This document shows positions 1 through 8,227 of a DNA stretch of 64,000 nucleotides, in pieces (within the stretch, counting starts at the first letter, position 1; each line of letters opens with the position of its first letter). A program made the translations under genes and the position numbers. The notes beneath the pieces were generated by a model that saw only the letters and a list, made by a program, of their open reading frames with translations, had not been told where the DNA came from and searched no databases. The stretch is from Micromonospora sp. WMMD1155 (lineage in GTDB: Bacteria; Actinomycetota; Actinomycetes; Mycobacteriales; Micromonosporaceae), in the NCBI RefSeq assembly GCF_029581275.1, contig NZ_CP120742.1, positions 4,464,501 to 4,528,500 on the forward strand, written 5' to 3'.

Positions 1-21
1 CTGACGTGCCGTCGCGCCGGA

Positions 22-97
22 TGATCGACTCCACATCGGCGAGGTGGCGGTCACCGCGCGGCGGGATGCCGCCAGATCGGTGACCTGGTGTTGATCA
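22..97. repeat. Dispersed palindrome, family B copy 1
   Basis: Imperfect inverted repeat with 34-nt arms at 22-55 and 64-97 and an 8-nt GC loop (56-63). The outer ends carry TGATC, as in the copies at 863, 16934, 36652, 47902 and 48036. The arms match in stretches around GATCNNC, the ATCGG/CCGAT block and the GGCGG/CCGCC block. It resembles a REP-like or non-autonomous mobile palindrome. No coding function is seen in 1-495 apart from this element and the tandem array that follows. Confidence 0.6.
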
Positions 98-129
98 AAT
101 CGAGGGCCACGGCGGGAGTCGGCCGGTTG

Positions 130-525
130 AGGTCAGGCGGCGCGGCGGGTGGGTCGGTGATGAGGTCAGGCGGCGCGGCGGGTGGGTCGGTGATGAGGTC
201 AGGCGGCGCGGCGGGTGGGTCGGTGATGAGGTCAGGCGGCGCGGCGGGTGGGTCGGTGACGAGGTCAGGCGGCGCGGCGGGTGGGTCGGTAATGAGGTCA
301 GGCGGCGCGGCGGGTGGGTCGGTGATGAGGTCAGGCGGCGCGGCGGGTGGGTCGGTGATGAGGTCAGGCGGCGCGGCGGGTGGGTCGGTGATGAGGTCAG
401 GCGGCGCGGCGGGTGGGTCGGTGACGAGGTCAGGCGGCGCGGCGGGTGGGTCGGTGACGAGGTCAGGCGGCGCGGCGGGTGGGTCGGTGACGAGGTCAGG
501 CGGCGCGGCGGGTGGGTCGGTGACG
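130..525. repeat. 12 x 33-bp tandem repeat
   Basis: Twelve contiguous copies of a 33-bp unit beginning AGGTCAGGCGGCGCGGCGGG. They are nearly identical: one position toggles between ATG and ACG and one copy has a single G-to-A change, so the array is recent or homogenised. The unit is a multiple of three and stop-free in several frames, which creates long artificial ORFs on both strands. On the minus strand each copy carries TGA in one frame, and the last of these is the stop codon of the gene at 496-699. There are no spacers, so it is not CRISPR. It is a minisatellite-type array, probably variable between strains. Confidence 0.95.
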
Positions 526-699
526 TCGGCCTTCGGCCAACCGGGGGACCGGGGCGATGAAGGTGGCGATCATCACGGCGGCACCACAGTCGGTGCAGAC
601 CAGCTCGGGACAGTCGATGCCGTGGCCGTCGACGCAGGGCGGAGCCTCGAACGGTGCCACACCCTCGCAGACGTCGCAGTAGAGCTCGCGGTGCGACAC
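496..699 (-). CDS. Small zinc-ribbon-like protein (67 aa)
   Basis: GTG start at 699 with a GGAG-type ribosome site (GAGAGGAGACGCC) just upstream. The product has CDVC near residues 8-11 and CTDC near residues 35-38, plus extra Cys and His residues (CVDGHGIDC, residues 22-30), so it probably folds around one zinc ion. No function is recognised. The last roughly eight codons and the stop lie inside the 33-bp tandem array, so repeat expansion has replaced the original 3' end. The Arg/Pro-rich tail is therefore probably not conserved. It is a stand-alone minus-strand gene upstream of nothing clearly co-transcribed. Confidence 0.72.
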   Translation of the reverse strand: MSHRELYCDVCEGVAPFEAPPCVDGHGIDCPELVCTDCGAAVMIATFIAPVPRLAEGRRHRPTRRAA

Positions 700-766
700 C
701 GGCGTCTCCTCTCACTCCAGGCGAACCGCCCCCGGATGCGACAGCGACGCACGGACAGGAGCGGAG

Positions 767-784
767 AACTACTCGCCTGTAGTT
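767..784. promoter_or_regulatory. Inverted repeat upstream of the zinc-ribbon gene
   Basis: AACTAC-TCGCCT-GTAGTT is a perfect 6-bp inverted repeat with a 6-nt centre, about 70 bp upstream of the GTG at 699. Its position fits an operator or a promoter-proximal site for the small zinc-ribbon gene. The assignment rests only on position and symmetry. Confidence 0.35.
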
Positions 785-862
785 TTCGACGCGGGTCCGA
801 CAAATCTCCGTCCGGAGGTCCTGCGTCGGCTGCTGAACGATCGCACCGCAGCACAGGACGGA

Positions 863-938
863 TGATCCACTCGGGTTCCTTGATGACGCGGTGTCTCAGC
901 GCGAGGACACCGCAGTTTCAAGGAACCCGAGTCGATCA
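863..938. repeat. Dispersed palindrome, family B copy 2
   Basis: Inverted repeat with 33-nt arms at 863-895 and 906-938 and a 10-nt loop. The outer tips are TGATCCACTCGGG and CCCGAGTCGATCA, and the inner ends are GGTGTC and GACACC. Only a few positions fail to pair. It belongs to the same family as the elements at 22, 16934, 36652, 47902 and 48036. It lies in the gap upstream of the zinc-ribbon gene and downstream of trpD. Confidence 0.7.
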
Positions 939-944
939 ATCGCC

Positions 945-1065
945 GTGACGCCGGGGGAGGCCCGCCGTGACGCCGGGGGAGACCGCCGTGACGCCGGGGG
1001 AGACCGCCGTGACGCCGGGGGAGACCGCCGTGACGCCGGGGGAGACCGCCGTGACGCCGGCGCCG
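945..1065. repeat. 21-bp tandem repeat
   Basis: About 5.7 copies of GTGACGCCGGGGGAGACCGC plus C, the first copy being 22 bp, directly abutting palindrome 863-938 and ending 10 bp before the trpD stop. Otherwise 700-1075 holds no gene. Copies are virtually identical, indicating recent expansion. Confidence 0.93.
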
Positions 1066-1075
1066 TCGTGGCTGG

Positions 1076-2122
1076 TCAGGCGGCGGTGGCGGCCTTGACC
1101 CAGCGATCGAGGGTCGCGGCGGCAGCGCCCGAGTCGATCGACTCGGCGGCGCGGTCCAGGCCGGCGCGGAGTGCCTCGGTCAGGTCACCGTCCAACGGGC
1201 CCTGGGTCGCCAGCGCCGCTGCCGCGTTGACCAGTACGGCGTCCCGGACCGGGCCGGTCTCGCCGGCGAGGAGACGACGGGCCACGTCGGCGTTGTACGC
1301 GGCGTCACCGCCGCGCAGGTCACCGAGGGTGGCCCGGGGTACCCCCAGGTCCGTGGCGTCCAGCACGGCTTCGCGTACGGTGCCGCCCTGGGCCACCCAG
1401 ACCCGGGTCGGCGCGGCGGTGGTGAACTCGTCCAAACCGTCCTCGCCGCGCATCACGATCGCCGAGTCACCGCGGGCGGCGAAGACGCCGGCCATCACCG
1501 GGGCCATCCGGGAGTCGAAGCAGCCGACCGCTCCGGCGCGGGGGCGGGCCGGGTTGGTCAGTGGGCCGAGGAAGTTGAAGAAGGTGGGCACGCCCACCTC
1601 TCGGCGGACCGGACCGGCGTGCCGCATCCCGGGGTGGAACCGGGCCGCGAAGCAGAACCCGATGCCGGCCTCCTCGACACAGCGGGCCACCTGCTCCGGG
1701 CCGAGGTCCAGCGGGATGCCGAGGAATTCCAGCAGGTCGGCGGTGCCGCACAGCGAGGAGGCGGCCCGGTTGCCGTGCTTGACGACGCGGACGCCCGCGC
1801 CGGCGACCACCAGCGCGGTCATCGTGGAGATGTTCACCGTGTGGGCGAGGTCACCGCCGGTGCCGACCACGTCGAGCGCGGTGTCGCGCAGGTCGTCGGA
1901 GAGCACCACCGGGACGGAGCGGCCCAGCATCGCCTGCACCAGGCCGCCCAGCTCGGCCGGGGTCTCGCCCTTGGCCCGCAGCGCCACGGCGAAGCCGGCG
2001 ATCTGGGCCGAGGTCGCCGAGCCGGTCATGATCTCGTCCATCGCCCAGGCAGTGTCGGCGGTGGACAGTTCCTCGCCGCGCAGCAGCGAGTTGAGCAGGT
2101 TGGGCCAGGTCCGATCGCCCAT
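1076..2122 (-). CDS. trpD: Anthranilate phosphoribosyltransferase
   Basis: Second step of tryptophan synthesis: transfers phosphoribose from PRPP to anthranilate, in the cytosol. The 348-residue length is normal for the family. Seen in the sequence: helical N-terminal domain ([19 protein letters not shown]), PRPP loop GTGGD (87-91), NIST (97-100), the glycine-rich KHGNRAASS segment (115-123), and the anthranilate-contacting region [13 protein letters not shown]. The ATG at 2122 is preceded by GGGAGGCCCGCC, a good ribosome site. It is not in a trp operon. Its neighbours are a receiver-like gene upstream and the cytochrome genes beyond, as in other actinobacteria, where trpD sits alone next to ctaE-qcr. 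Confidence 0.97.
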   Translation of the reverse strand: MGDRTWPNLLNSLLRGEELSTADTAWAMDEIMTGSATSAQIAGFAVALRAKGETPAELGGLVQAMLGRSVPVVLSDDLRDTALDVVGTGGDLAHTVNISTMTALVVAGAGVRVVKHGNRAASSLCGTADLLEFLGIPLDLGPEQVARCVEEAGIGFCFAARFHPGMRHAGPVRREVGVPTFFNFLGPLTNPARPRAGAVGCFDSRMAPVMAGVFAARGDSAIVMRGEDGLDEFTTAAPTRVWVAQGGTVREAVLDATDLGVPRATLGDLRGGDAAYNADVARRLLAGETGPVRDAVLVNAAAALATQGPLDGDLTEALRAGLDRAAESIDSGAAAATLDRWVKAATAA

Positions 2123-2213
2123 GGCGGGCCTCCCGAGCGTACGAAGTGCGGGTGGGCTGGAACGGGCGCCGGCTGGTCCGGCGCCGTGACGGTGCCGGTG
2201 AGCGTGGGGGACG

Positions 2214-2609
2214 TCAGGCGGGTGCGTGCGTCCGCAGCAGCTCGGCCACCGTCCCGCCGGTGGTAACCGGGTCGAGCGGGTGCACCAGCGTGGCGTCGAC
2301 CTCGGCGTACGCGGCGAGCCATCGGTCGGCGGCGCGGGCGATCACGAGGCAGGTCGGGGGAGCGTCGTCCCGGTCGTCCTTGATCTGCCGGGCGATGCCG
2401 ATGCCGCCACCGGGGCTGGCCTCGCCGTCGAGCAGCAGGAGGTCGATCTCGTAGTCGTCGACCAGCCGGATGGTCTCCGCGTAGGTCGAGGCGTCGACGA
2501 ACTCGATCTGCAGCCCGGGCGCGGGACGGGTGCCGACGGCCAACCGCATCCGGTCACGGACCTGCGGGTCGTCGCTGTAGAGCAGGACGGTACAAAGACG
2601 ATCGCTCAT
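2214..2609 (-). CDS. Degenerate response-regulator receiver protein
   Basis: 131 residues, a single CheY-like receiver fold with no output domain. The acidic patch is present (SDD, 12-14) and an aspartate sits at the end of strand 3 ([10 protein letters not shown]61). The conserved Lys-Pro after strand 5 is replaced by His-Pro (VHPLDP, 109-114) and the usual Ser/Thr switch is unclear, so phosphorylation signalling may be altered or lost. ATG start at 2609 with GGAAGG upstream. It lies just upstream of trpD on the same strand, so the two may be co-transcribed. No partner kinase is adjacent. Role unknown. Confidence 0.8.
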   Translation of the reverse strand: MSDRLCTVLLYSDDPQVRDRMRLAVGTRPAPGLQIEFVDASTYAETIRLVDDYEIDLLLLDGEASPGGGIGIARQIKDDRDDAPPTCLVIARAADRWLAAYAEVDATLVHPLDPVTTGGTVAELLRTHAPA

Positions 2610-2717
2610 GCCGACCTTCCGCTTTCACCTGGTAGCTGCCCGCCGATCGTACCGGTCGGCGTGACGTAGCCGACATCCCGCCCGCCGCCGCGCGTCGGGG
2701 CGTACCGTCCGGGCAGC

Positions 2718-3638
2718 TCAGGCGGCCGCGGCGTCGGCGGCGCGTTCGCGGGCCTCCTGGCGGTCCAGCTCGCGGTCGACCCGGCGGGCCTCGCGCTCGG
2801 ACTGCTTGACCCACTGGACCACCAGCACCGCGAGCATGGTCACACTGACGAATTCGCCACCGGCCCAGAGGATGCCGCCGGCGACCACCTGGTCCTGCCA
2901 GGGGTCGACCCAGCCGAGGTTGAGCGAGGGGTACCAGTCGCCGCCGAAGAGCGTGCTGCTCTGCATGATGGTGAGACCGAGCACGGTGTGGAACGGCACG
3001 GAGAGCAGCATCAGCAGTGCGCGAGCCGGGTACGGCCACCGGCCGGGCAGCGGGTCGAGCCCGAGCAGCGGCCAGAAGAACACGCAGCCGGTCATGATGA
3101 AATGGGCGTGCACCAGCTCGTGCGCCCAGGCGTGTTCGAGGGTGTAGCGGTACAGGTCGCTGAAGTACAGCACGAACGGGTTGACCACGAAGATGGCGAA
3201 CGCCACCAGCGGGAAGCTGTAGACCCGGGCGATCCGGCTGTGCACGATCGCCAGCAGCCGTTTGCGCGGCCCGACCGGCAGGGTGCGCAGGGCGAGGGTC
3301 ATCGGCGCGCCCAGCGCCAGGAAGATCGGCGCCACCATCGACAGCACCATGTGCTGGATCATGTGCACGGACAGCAGCGCGGTGTCGTACGCGTGCAGCC
3401 CGCTGACCGTGACCAGGGCGATGCCGCCCAGGCCGGGGCCGAGGAAGAAGACGGTACGGACGATCGGCCAGCGGTCGCCGCGCAGGCGCAGCCGGTACAC
3501 CCCGTAGAGGTACAGGCCGGCGGCGAGCACCAGGCCGAGGGCCAGCCAGCTGTCCAGCCGGGTCTCGGTGAGCACCGCGCCGACGGTGAACGGCGGCGGT
3601 GTCGAGGTGGCGGCGAAGATCGGATCGACGTGCAGCAC
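2718..3638 (-). CDS. Cytochrome c oxidase assembly protein, CtaG/caa3 type
   Basis: 306 residues with about seven predicted membrane helices and conserved histidines on helices (HMIQHM about 92-97, HAWAHELVHAHF about 169-180). These fit the caa3-type CtaG family thought to deliver copper to Cu-B of the aa3 oxidase. The C-terminal tail is charged and cytoplasmic (EREARRVDRELDRQ). The open frame runs upstream into ctaE on the other strand. I place the start at GTG 3638 because TAGCCT ends 7 nt before it (leaderless pattern) and homologues begin near this point. It is divergent from ctaE across about 108 bp, in keeping with a shared role in oxidase biogenesis. Confidence 0.88.
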   Translation of the reverse strand: MLHVDPIFAATSTPPPFTVGAVLTETRLDSWLALGLVLAAGLYLYGVYRLRLRGDRWPIVRTVFFLGPGLGGIALVTVSGLHAYDTALLSVHMIQHMVLSMVAPIFLALGAPMTLALRTLPVGPRKRLLAIVHSRIARVYSFPLVAFAIFVVNPFVLYFSDLYRYTLEHAWAHELVHAHFIMTGCVFFWPLLGLDPLPGRWPYPARALLMLLSVPFHTVLGLTIMQSSTLFGGDWYPSLNLGWVDPWQDQVVAGGILWAGGEFVSVTMLAVLVVQWVKQSEREARRVDRELDRQEARERAADAAAA

Positions 3639-3645
3639 GCTTTTC

Positions 3646-3651
3646 AGGCTA
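3646..3651 (-). promoter_or_regulatory. -10 element for leaderless CtaG-like gene
   Basis: TAGCCT on the minus strand, 7 nt before GTG 3638, fits the TANNNT-N6/7-start pattern of actinobacterial leaderless promoters. There is no Shine-Dalgarno sequence. Confidence 0.5.
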
Positions 3652-3746
3652 GGCCAGGCGAACCGGACCCTGACGCTCGGGCCACGGAAGGCGCACGTTT
3701 GCCACCCCGCTGATCGCCGGCCCCGGTCAGGGGCAATAATGACGGC

Positions 3747-4346
3747 GTGACTGCGGCCCCAGCCATTGACAAGAGCCGGATCCACTCTCTGACCCGACCC
3801 AACATGGTCAGCGTCGGGACGATCGTGTGGCTCTCCAGCGAACTCATGTTCTTCGCGGCGCTGTTCGCGATGTACTTCTCGATCCGCGCGGCTGCGCCGG
3901 AGCAGTGGGAGAAGCACACCGAGGCGCTGAACATCCCGTACGCGACCACCTTCACGGTGATCCTGGTGCTGTCCTCGGTGACGTGCCAGCTCGGCGTCTT
4001 CGCGGCGGAGAAGGGTGACGTGCACGCGCTCCGGCGCTGGTTCACCGTCACCTTCGTGATGGGCCTGATCTTCGTGCTCGGCCAGCTGAACGAGTACCGG
4101 CACCTGGTCGCCGACGGCGTCAAGATCAACGAAGACGGTTACGGGTCGGTGTTCTACCTGACCACCGGCTTCCACGGCCTGCACGTGACCGGCGGTCTGA
4201 TCGCCTTCATCATCTTCATGGTCCGTACGACCATGGGCCGGTTCACCCCGGCGCAGGCGACCTCGGCGATCGTCGTGTCGTACTACTGGCACTTCGTCGA
4301 CGTCGTGTGGATCGGGCTGTACGCCATGATCTACTGGCTTCAGTGA
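3747..4346 (+). CDS. ctaE: Cytochrome c oxidase subunit III
   Basis: Membrane subunit III of the aa3-type terminal oxidase. 199 residues with five predicted membrane spans, short for subunit III, as in actinobacteria. Family marks: [15 protein letters not shown] near the N-terminus, [10 protein letters not shown] (about 143-152) and the C-terminal [22 protein letters not shown] start at 3747. AATAAT six nt upstream resembles a leaderless -10. It heads the cluster ctaE-qcrC-qcrA-qcrB, whose products form the bcc-aa3 supercomplex. The 70-bp gap to qcrC suggests co-transcription. Confidence 0.96.
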   Translation: MTAAPAIDKSRIHSLTRPNMVSVGTIVWLSSELMFFAALFAMYFSIRAAAPEQWEKHTEALNIPYATTFTVILVLSSVTCQLGVFAAEKGDVHALRRWFTVTFVMGLIFVLGQLNEYRHLVADGVKINEDGYGSVFYLTTGFHGLHVTGGLIAFIIFMVRTTMGRFTPAQATSAIVVSYYWHFVDVVWIGLYAMIYWLQ

Positions 4347-4416
4347 TCTTGCGCGTCACGTTCCGTACTGCTGCTCCGTCCCCTGAGACAGGTCCAACCG
4401 GTTAAGGACACCGCTC

Positions 4417-5253
4417 ATGACTTCTGACAACGACCGCCGACGCGGTCTGCTCGCGCGGTTGCGCGAGCGGCCCGCCGCGCGCAGCAGGGGCCGCCGCCGG
4501 CTGGGCGCCGCGGTCCGGCTGATCGCCGCGCTGATGCTCGCCGGCGGCGCCTACACCGTCTTCGCCCCGGGTGCCCAGGCGCAGGACAACCCGCAGCTGA
4601 CCGGCGCCGCCGCCGAGGGCAAGGCGCTGTTCGACGTGAGCTGTGTGACCTGCCACGGCCGCAACGCCCAGGGTGTCGAGGGCCGCGGGCCGAGCCTGAT
4701 CGGCGTCGGCGCGGCCTCGGTCGAGTTCCAGGTCAGCTCCGGGCGGATGCCGCTGGCCCGCCAGGAGGCCCAGGCCCACCGCAAGCCCCCCGTCTTCACC
4801 GACGAGCAGACCCGTCAGCTGGCCCAGTACATCCAGGAGCTGGGTGGCGGCCCGGTCGTGCCCGAGGGCGACGACCTCCGTGAGGACGGCAACATCGCGG
4901 CCGGCGGTGAGCTGTTCCGGATCAACTGCTCGCAGTGCCACGCGTTCGGCGGTGGCGGCGGCGCGCTCTCCTCGGGCAAGTTCGCCCCGAGCCTGCACCC
5001 CGCGACCGACCGTCAGATCTACGCGGCGATGCTGAGCGGCCCGCAGAACATGCCGGTGTTCGGCGACAACCAGCTCCGGCCGGAGCAGAAGGCCGACATC
5101 ATCGCCTACATCCAGGAGACGCTGAAGCACGACCAGGACCCGGGCGGCTTCAACCTCGGGCGGTACGGCCCCTCGACCGAGGGTCTGGCGATCTTCCTGG
5201 TCGGCATCGTGGCGCTCGTCTTCGCCAGCCTGTGGATTGCGGGCAAGTCGTGA
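4417..5253 (+). CDS. qcrC: Menaquinol-cytochrome c reductase, di-haem cytochrome c subunit
   Basis: Membrane-anchored cytochrome cc that carries electrons within the bcc-aa3 supercomplex, replacing a soluble cytochrome c. 278 residues: Arg-rich N-terminus and signal-anchor helix (about 31-55), two c-type haem sites CVTCH (76-80) and CSQCH (171-175), candidate axial methionines in GRMPLA and NMPVFG, and a C-terminal membrane helix (about 253-275). ATG 4417 has AAGGA eight nt upstream. It is followed by qcrA after 64 bp. Confidence 0.97.
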   Translation: MTSDNDRRRGLLARLRERPAARSRGRRRLGAAVRLIAALMLAGGAYTVFAPGAQAQDNPQLTGAAAEGKALFDVSCVTCHGRNAQGVEGRGPSLIGVGAASVEFQVSSGRMPLARQEAQAHRKPPVFTDEQTRQLAQYIQELGGGPVVPEGDDLREDGNIAAGGELFRINCSQCHAFGGGGGALSSGKFAPSLHPATDRQIYAAMLSGPQNMPVFGDNQLRPEQKADIIAYIQETLKHDQDPGGFNLGRYGPSTEGLAIFLVGIVALVFASLWIAGKS

Positions 5254-5317
5254 CCGAGCGGATACTCAGTTTCAGTGCCGTGGTGCTGTTGGGCACCACC
5301 CGTAGCGAGGTGACGGC

Positions 5318-6406
5318 ATGAGCACCCACACCGAGCACCAGGCCCCGCAGGGCCGGGAGCCGCTCGACGTGAACGACCCCAAGCTGACCCGGTTCGACAT
5401 CGTTCGTGAGGGTGCGCGGCGGGACGACATCGAGATCGTCCACTACGAGCCGCAGGTGCTGCCCGGCACCAAGGCGGAGCGTCGGCTGACCCGGGTGGTC
5501 GCCGGGTTCTTCCTGATCACCGGTCTGGCCGCGACCGCCTTCCTGGCCATCTACATCTGGTGGCCGTGGCAGTACGAGGCCGGCCGTGGCGGCGACAAGT
5601 TCTACACCCCGCTGCTCGGTCTCACTCTCGGCGTGGCGTTGCTCGCCGTCGGCTTCGGCATCCTGACCTGGGGCAAGAAGTTGCTGCCCAAGGAGGTCTC
5701 GATCCAGGACCGGCACGAGGGCCAGGTGGACGAGGAAGGCCGTACGATCACCGGCCAGACCATGCTCTACATGGCCGATGAGCTGGGTGTGAAGCGTCGC
5801 CCGCTGTTGGGCATCTCGCTGCTGGCCGGTCTCGCGCCGGTCGCCGCGGTCGCCGCCGCCCCGCTGGTCGGCGGTCTGATCTCGCAGCCGCACAAGAACA
5901 ACCAGATGTTCACCACCGGGTTCGCTCCGGCCGAGGGCGGCGAGCTGATCCGCCTGGTCCGCGAGGATGGTCGTCCGGTCCGTCCGGAGGACATCAGCGC
6001 CGGTGGCCAGCTGACCGTCTTCCCCGGCATCGATCACGGCGTGAGCAACAAGCACGCCGACTCGCCGACGCTGCTGATCCACCTCCGCGACTCCGACGCG
6101 CAGGAGTCGCGTCGGGCCAACGAAGGCATCGGCCACGGCGACTACATGTGGGGCAACTACGCGGCCTTCTCCAAGATCTGCACGCACGCCGGCTGCCCTG
6201 CCAGCCTGTACGAGCAGCAGACCAACCGGTTGCTCTGCCCGTGCCACCAGTCCCAGTTCCTCATCACCAACAACGCCACGCCTGTCTTCGGCCCTGCCAG
6301 CCGGCGACTGCCGCAGTTGCCGATCGAGGTGGACTCCGAGGGCTTCTTCGTGGCGAAGTCCGACTACACCGAGACCGTCGGGCCTGACTTCTGGGAGCGG
6401 CCGTGA
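5318..6406 (+). CDS. qcrA: Menaquinol-cytochrome c reductase, Rieske iron-sulfur subunit
   Basis: Rieske [2Fe-2S] subunit that accepts electrons from menaquinol. 362 residues, the long actinobacterial form: cytoplasmic N-terminal segment, three membrane helices (about 62-86, 93-118, 160-190) and a C-terminal Rieske domain. Cluster ligands are visible as CTHAGC (Cys288, His290) and CPCHQSQF (Cys307, Cys309, His310); the disulfide cysteines are among these boxes. ATG 5318 follows GAGGTGACGGC. The end overlaps the qcrB start by 4 bp, indicating translational coupling. Confidence 0.97.
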   Translation: MSTHTEHQAPQGREPLDVNDPKLTRFDIVREGARRDDIEIVHYEPQVLPGTKAERRLTRVVAGFFLITGLAATAFLAIYIWWPWQYEAGRGGDKFYTPLLGLTLGVALLAVGFGILTWGKKLLPKEVSIQDRHEGQVDEEGRTITGQTMLYMADELGVKRRPLLGISLLAGLAPVAAVAAAPLVGGLISQPHKNNQMFTTGFAPAEGGELIRLVREDGRPVRPEDISAGGQLTVFPGIDHGVSNKHADSPTLLIHLRDSDAQESRRANEGIGHGDYMWGNYAAFSKICTHAGCPASLYEQQTNRLLCPCHQSQFLITNNATPVFGPASRRLPQLPIEVDSEGFFVAKSDYTETVGPDFWERP

Positions 6407-8034
6407 AGCGTCGAAAGTTGGACCTGGCGGCGACGCCGGGCAAGGCCGCGGTGGGAGTGGACGACCGCTTCGCGGTGGCCACTCCGCTGCGCAAGCTGCT
6501 GAACAAGGTCTTCCCGGACCACTGGTCGTTCCTGCTCGGCGAGATCGCGCTGTTCTCGTTCATCGTGCTGCTGCTGACCGGTGTGTTCCTCACCTTCTTC
6601 TTCGAGCCGGCGATGACCGAGGTGGTCTACGACGGCAGCTACGCGCCGTTGCAGGGCACCCCGATGTCCGCCGCGTACGCCTCCAGCCTGGACATCTCGT
6701 TCGACGTCCGCGGTGGTCTGGTGATGCGGCAGATGCACCACTGGGCGGCGTTGCTGTTCATGGCCGCGATCGTCGTGCACATGCTGCGGGTCTTCTTCAC
6801 CGGCGCCTTCCGCAAGCCGCGCGAGACCAACTGGATCATCGGTTCGCTGCTGTTCTGGGTCGGCTTCCTGGCCGGCTTCACCGGCTACTCGCTGCCGGAC
6901 GACGGCCTCTCCGGCACCGGCCTGCGGATCGCCTCGGCGATCATGCTGTCCATCCCGGTGATCGGCTCCTGGGTGACCTCGTCGGTCTTCGGCGGCGAGT
7001 TCCCGGGCACGATCATCATCAGCCGGTTCTTCATCGCCCACGTGCTGCTCATCCCGGGCCTGCTGGTCGCGCTGATCAGCGTCCACCTGGGGCTGGTCTT
7101 CAAGCAGAAGCACACCCAGTGGCCCGGCCCCGGTCGGACCAACAACAACGTGGTCGGCGAGCGGATGTTCCCGCGGTACGCGCTGAAGCAGGGCGGCTTC
7201 TTCATGGTCGTCTTCGGCGTCATCGCGCTGATGGGCGGCCTGTTCCAGATCAACCCGATCTGGCTGTTCGGCCCGTACGAGGCGTGGGTGGTGTCCGCCG
7301 CCAGCCAGCCCGACTGGTACGTCATGTTCCTCGACGGCTCGACCCGACTCATGCCGGCCTGGGAGATCCCCATCCCGATCGGTGACGGGTACGTGATTCC
7401 GCCGCTGTTCTGGCCGACTGTCGTGTTGCCGGGCATCCTGGTCGGTCTGTCGACCATGTATCCGTTCCTGGAAGCGCGGCAGCGCAAGGACTACCAGAGC
7501 CACAACCTGCTCGAGCGGCCCCGGGACGCTCCGGCCCGCACCGCCGTCGGCGCGATGGCCGTCGCGTTCTACATCGTGCTGACGCTCTCCGGCGCCAACG
7601 ACGTGATCGCCGACAAGTTCCAGATCAGTCTGAACGCGATGACCTGGGCCGGCCGGATCGGTCTGCTGGTGCTCCCACCGCTGGCGTACTACGTCACGTA
7701 CCGGCTCTGCCTGGGTCTGCAGCAGCACGACCGGGAGGTGCTCGCGCACGGCGTGGAGACCGGCATCATCCGGCGCCTGCCGGACGGCCGGTTCGTCGAG
7801 GTGCACCAGCCGCTCAGCGCGTCCAACGGGCACGCCGACGGTCACGGCCAGCTGGACTACGTCGGCTGGGTCGTTCCGAAGAAGATGAACCGGCTGGGTG
7901 CCCTCGGGCCGGCCATCCGGGGCTTCTTCTACCCGATCGAGAAGCCGGTCGAGGCACCGGTCTCGCCGGGGCACCCGCCGGTCGAGCCCCGACCCGAGCG
8001 CGAGGAGATCGGCAGCGGCGAGAGCCGTCGCTGA
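6403..8034 (+). CDS. qcrB: Menaquinol-cytochrome c reductase, cytochrome b subunit
   Basis: Haem b subunit that oxidises menaquinol. 543 residues with eight or more membrane spans. Haem-ligand histidine pairs are on helices with MHHWAALLF and VVHMLRVF, and FFIAHVLLIP and SVHLGLVFKQ. A long C-terminal extension (after about residue 430) with a His-rich cytoplasmic stretch is typical of actinobacterial QcrB. GTG 6403 overlaps the qcrA stop (GTGA). It is the last gene of the oxidase cluster and is followed by a strong hairpin at 8053-8088. Confidence 0.97.
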   Translation: MKRRKLDLAATPGKAAVGVDDRFAVATPLRKLLNKVFPDHWSFLLGEIALFSFIVLLLTGVFLTFFFEPAMTEVVYDGSYAPLQGTPMSAAYASSLDISFDVRGGLVMRQMHHWAALLFMAAIVVHMLRVFFTGAFRKPRETNWIIGSLLFWVGFLAGFTGYSLPDDGLSGTGLRIASAIMLSIPVIGSWVTSSVFGGEFPGTIIISRFFIAHVLLIPGLLVALISVHLGLVFKQKHTQWPGPGRTNNNVVGERMFPRYALKQGGFFMVVFGVIALMGGLFQINPIWLFGPYEAWVVSAASQPDWYVMFLDGSTRLMPAWEIPIPIGDGYVIPPLFWPTVVLPGILVGLSTMYPFLEARQRKDYQSHNLLERPRDAPARTAVGAMAVAFYIVLTLSGANDVIADKFQISLNAMTWAGRIGLLVLPPLAYYVTYRLCLGLQQHDREVLAHGVETGIIRRLPDGRFVEVHQPLSASNGHADGHGQLDYVGWVVPKKMNRLGALGPAIRGFFYPIEKPVEAPVSPGHPPVEPRPEREEIGSGESRR

Positions 8035-8052
8035 TCGCCCGATCGCACCGTC

Positions 8053-8088
8053 ACGTGACGCCCGCCGGTCTTCCGGCGGGCGTCACGT
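8053..8088 (+). terminator. Hairpin terminator after qcrB
   Basis: Perfect 16-bp inverted repeat (8053-8068 with 8073-8088, arm ACGTGACGCCCGCCGG) with a TCTT loop, 18 bp past the qcrB stop, followed by CGTTTCC. It is a strong GC hairpin consistent with termination of ctaE-qcrCAB. Confidence 0.85.
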
Positions 8089-8227
8089 CGTTTCCGTACC
8101 CGACGCCCATCCGAGGCGGAGTCGGACGGCCACGGTAGGACCGGCCGACCCCGCGCGCCGGGCGATCGCAGGAATAACCCCGGTGAGCCGGGTATCCGAG
8201 CGGTCCAACGTCTCAAGGGGGGGAAGC

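Noticed and set aside
130..525. CRISPR array
   Set aside because: Units are contiguous with no unique spacers and no cas genes are present.
88..948. Long plus-strand ORF with RSGGAAGGSV repeats as a structural protein
   Set aside because: It is produced by a 33-bp stop-free array that is open in several frames, has no ribosome site, and opposes the zinc-ribbon gene that has one.
2718..4292. 524-residue CtaG with long N-terminal extension
   Set aside because: The extension is antisense to ctaE and low-complexity Arg/Gly; GTG 3638 fits the membrane topology.
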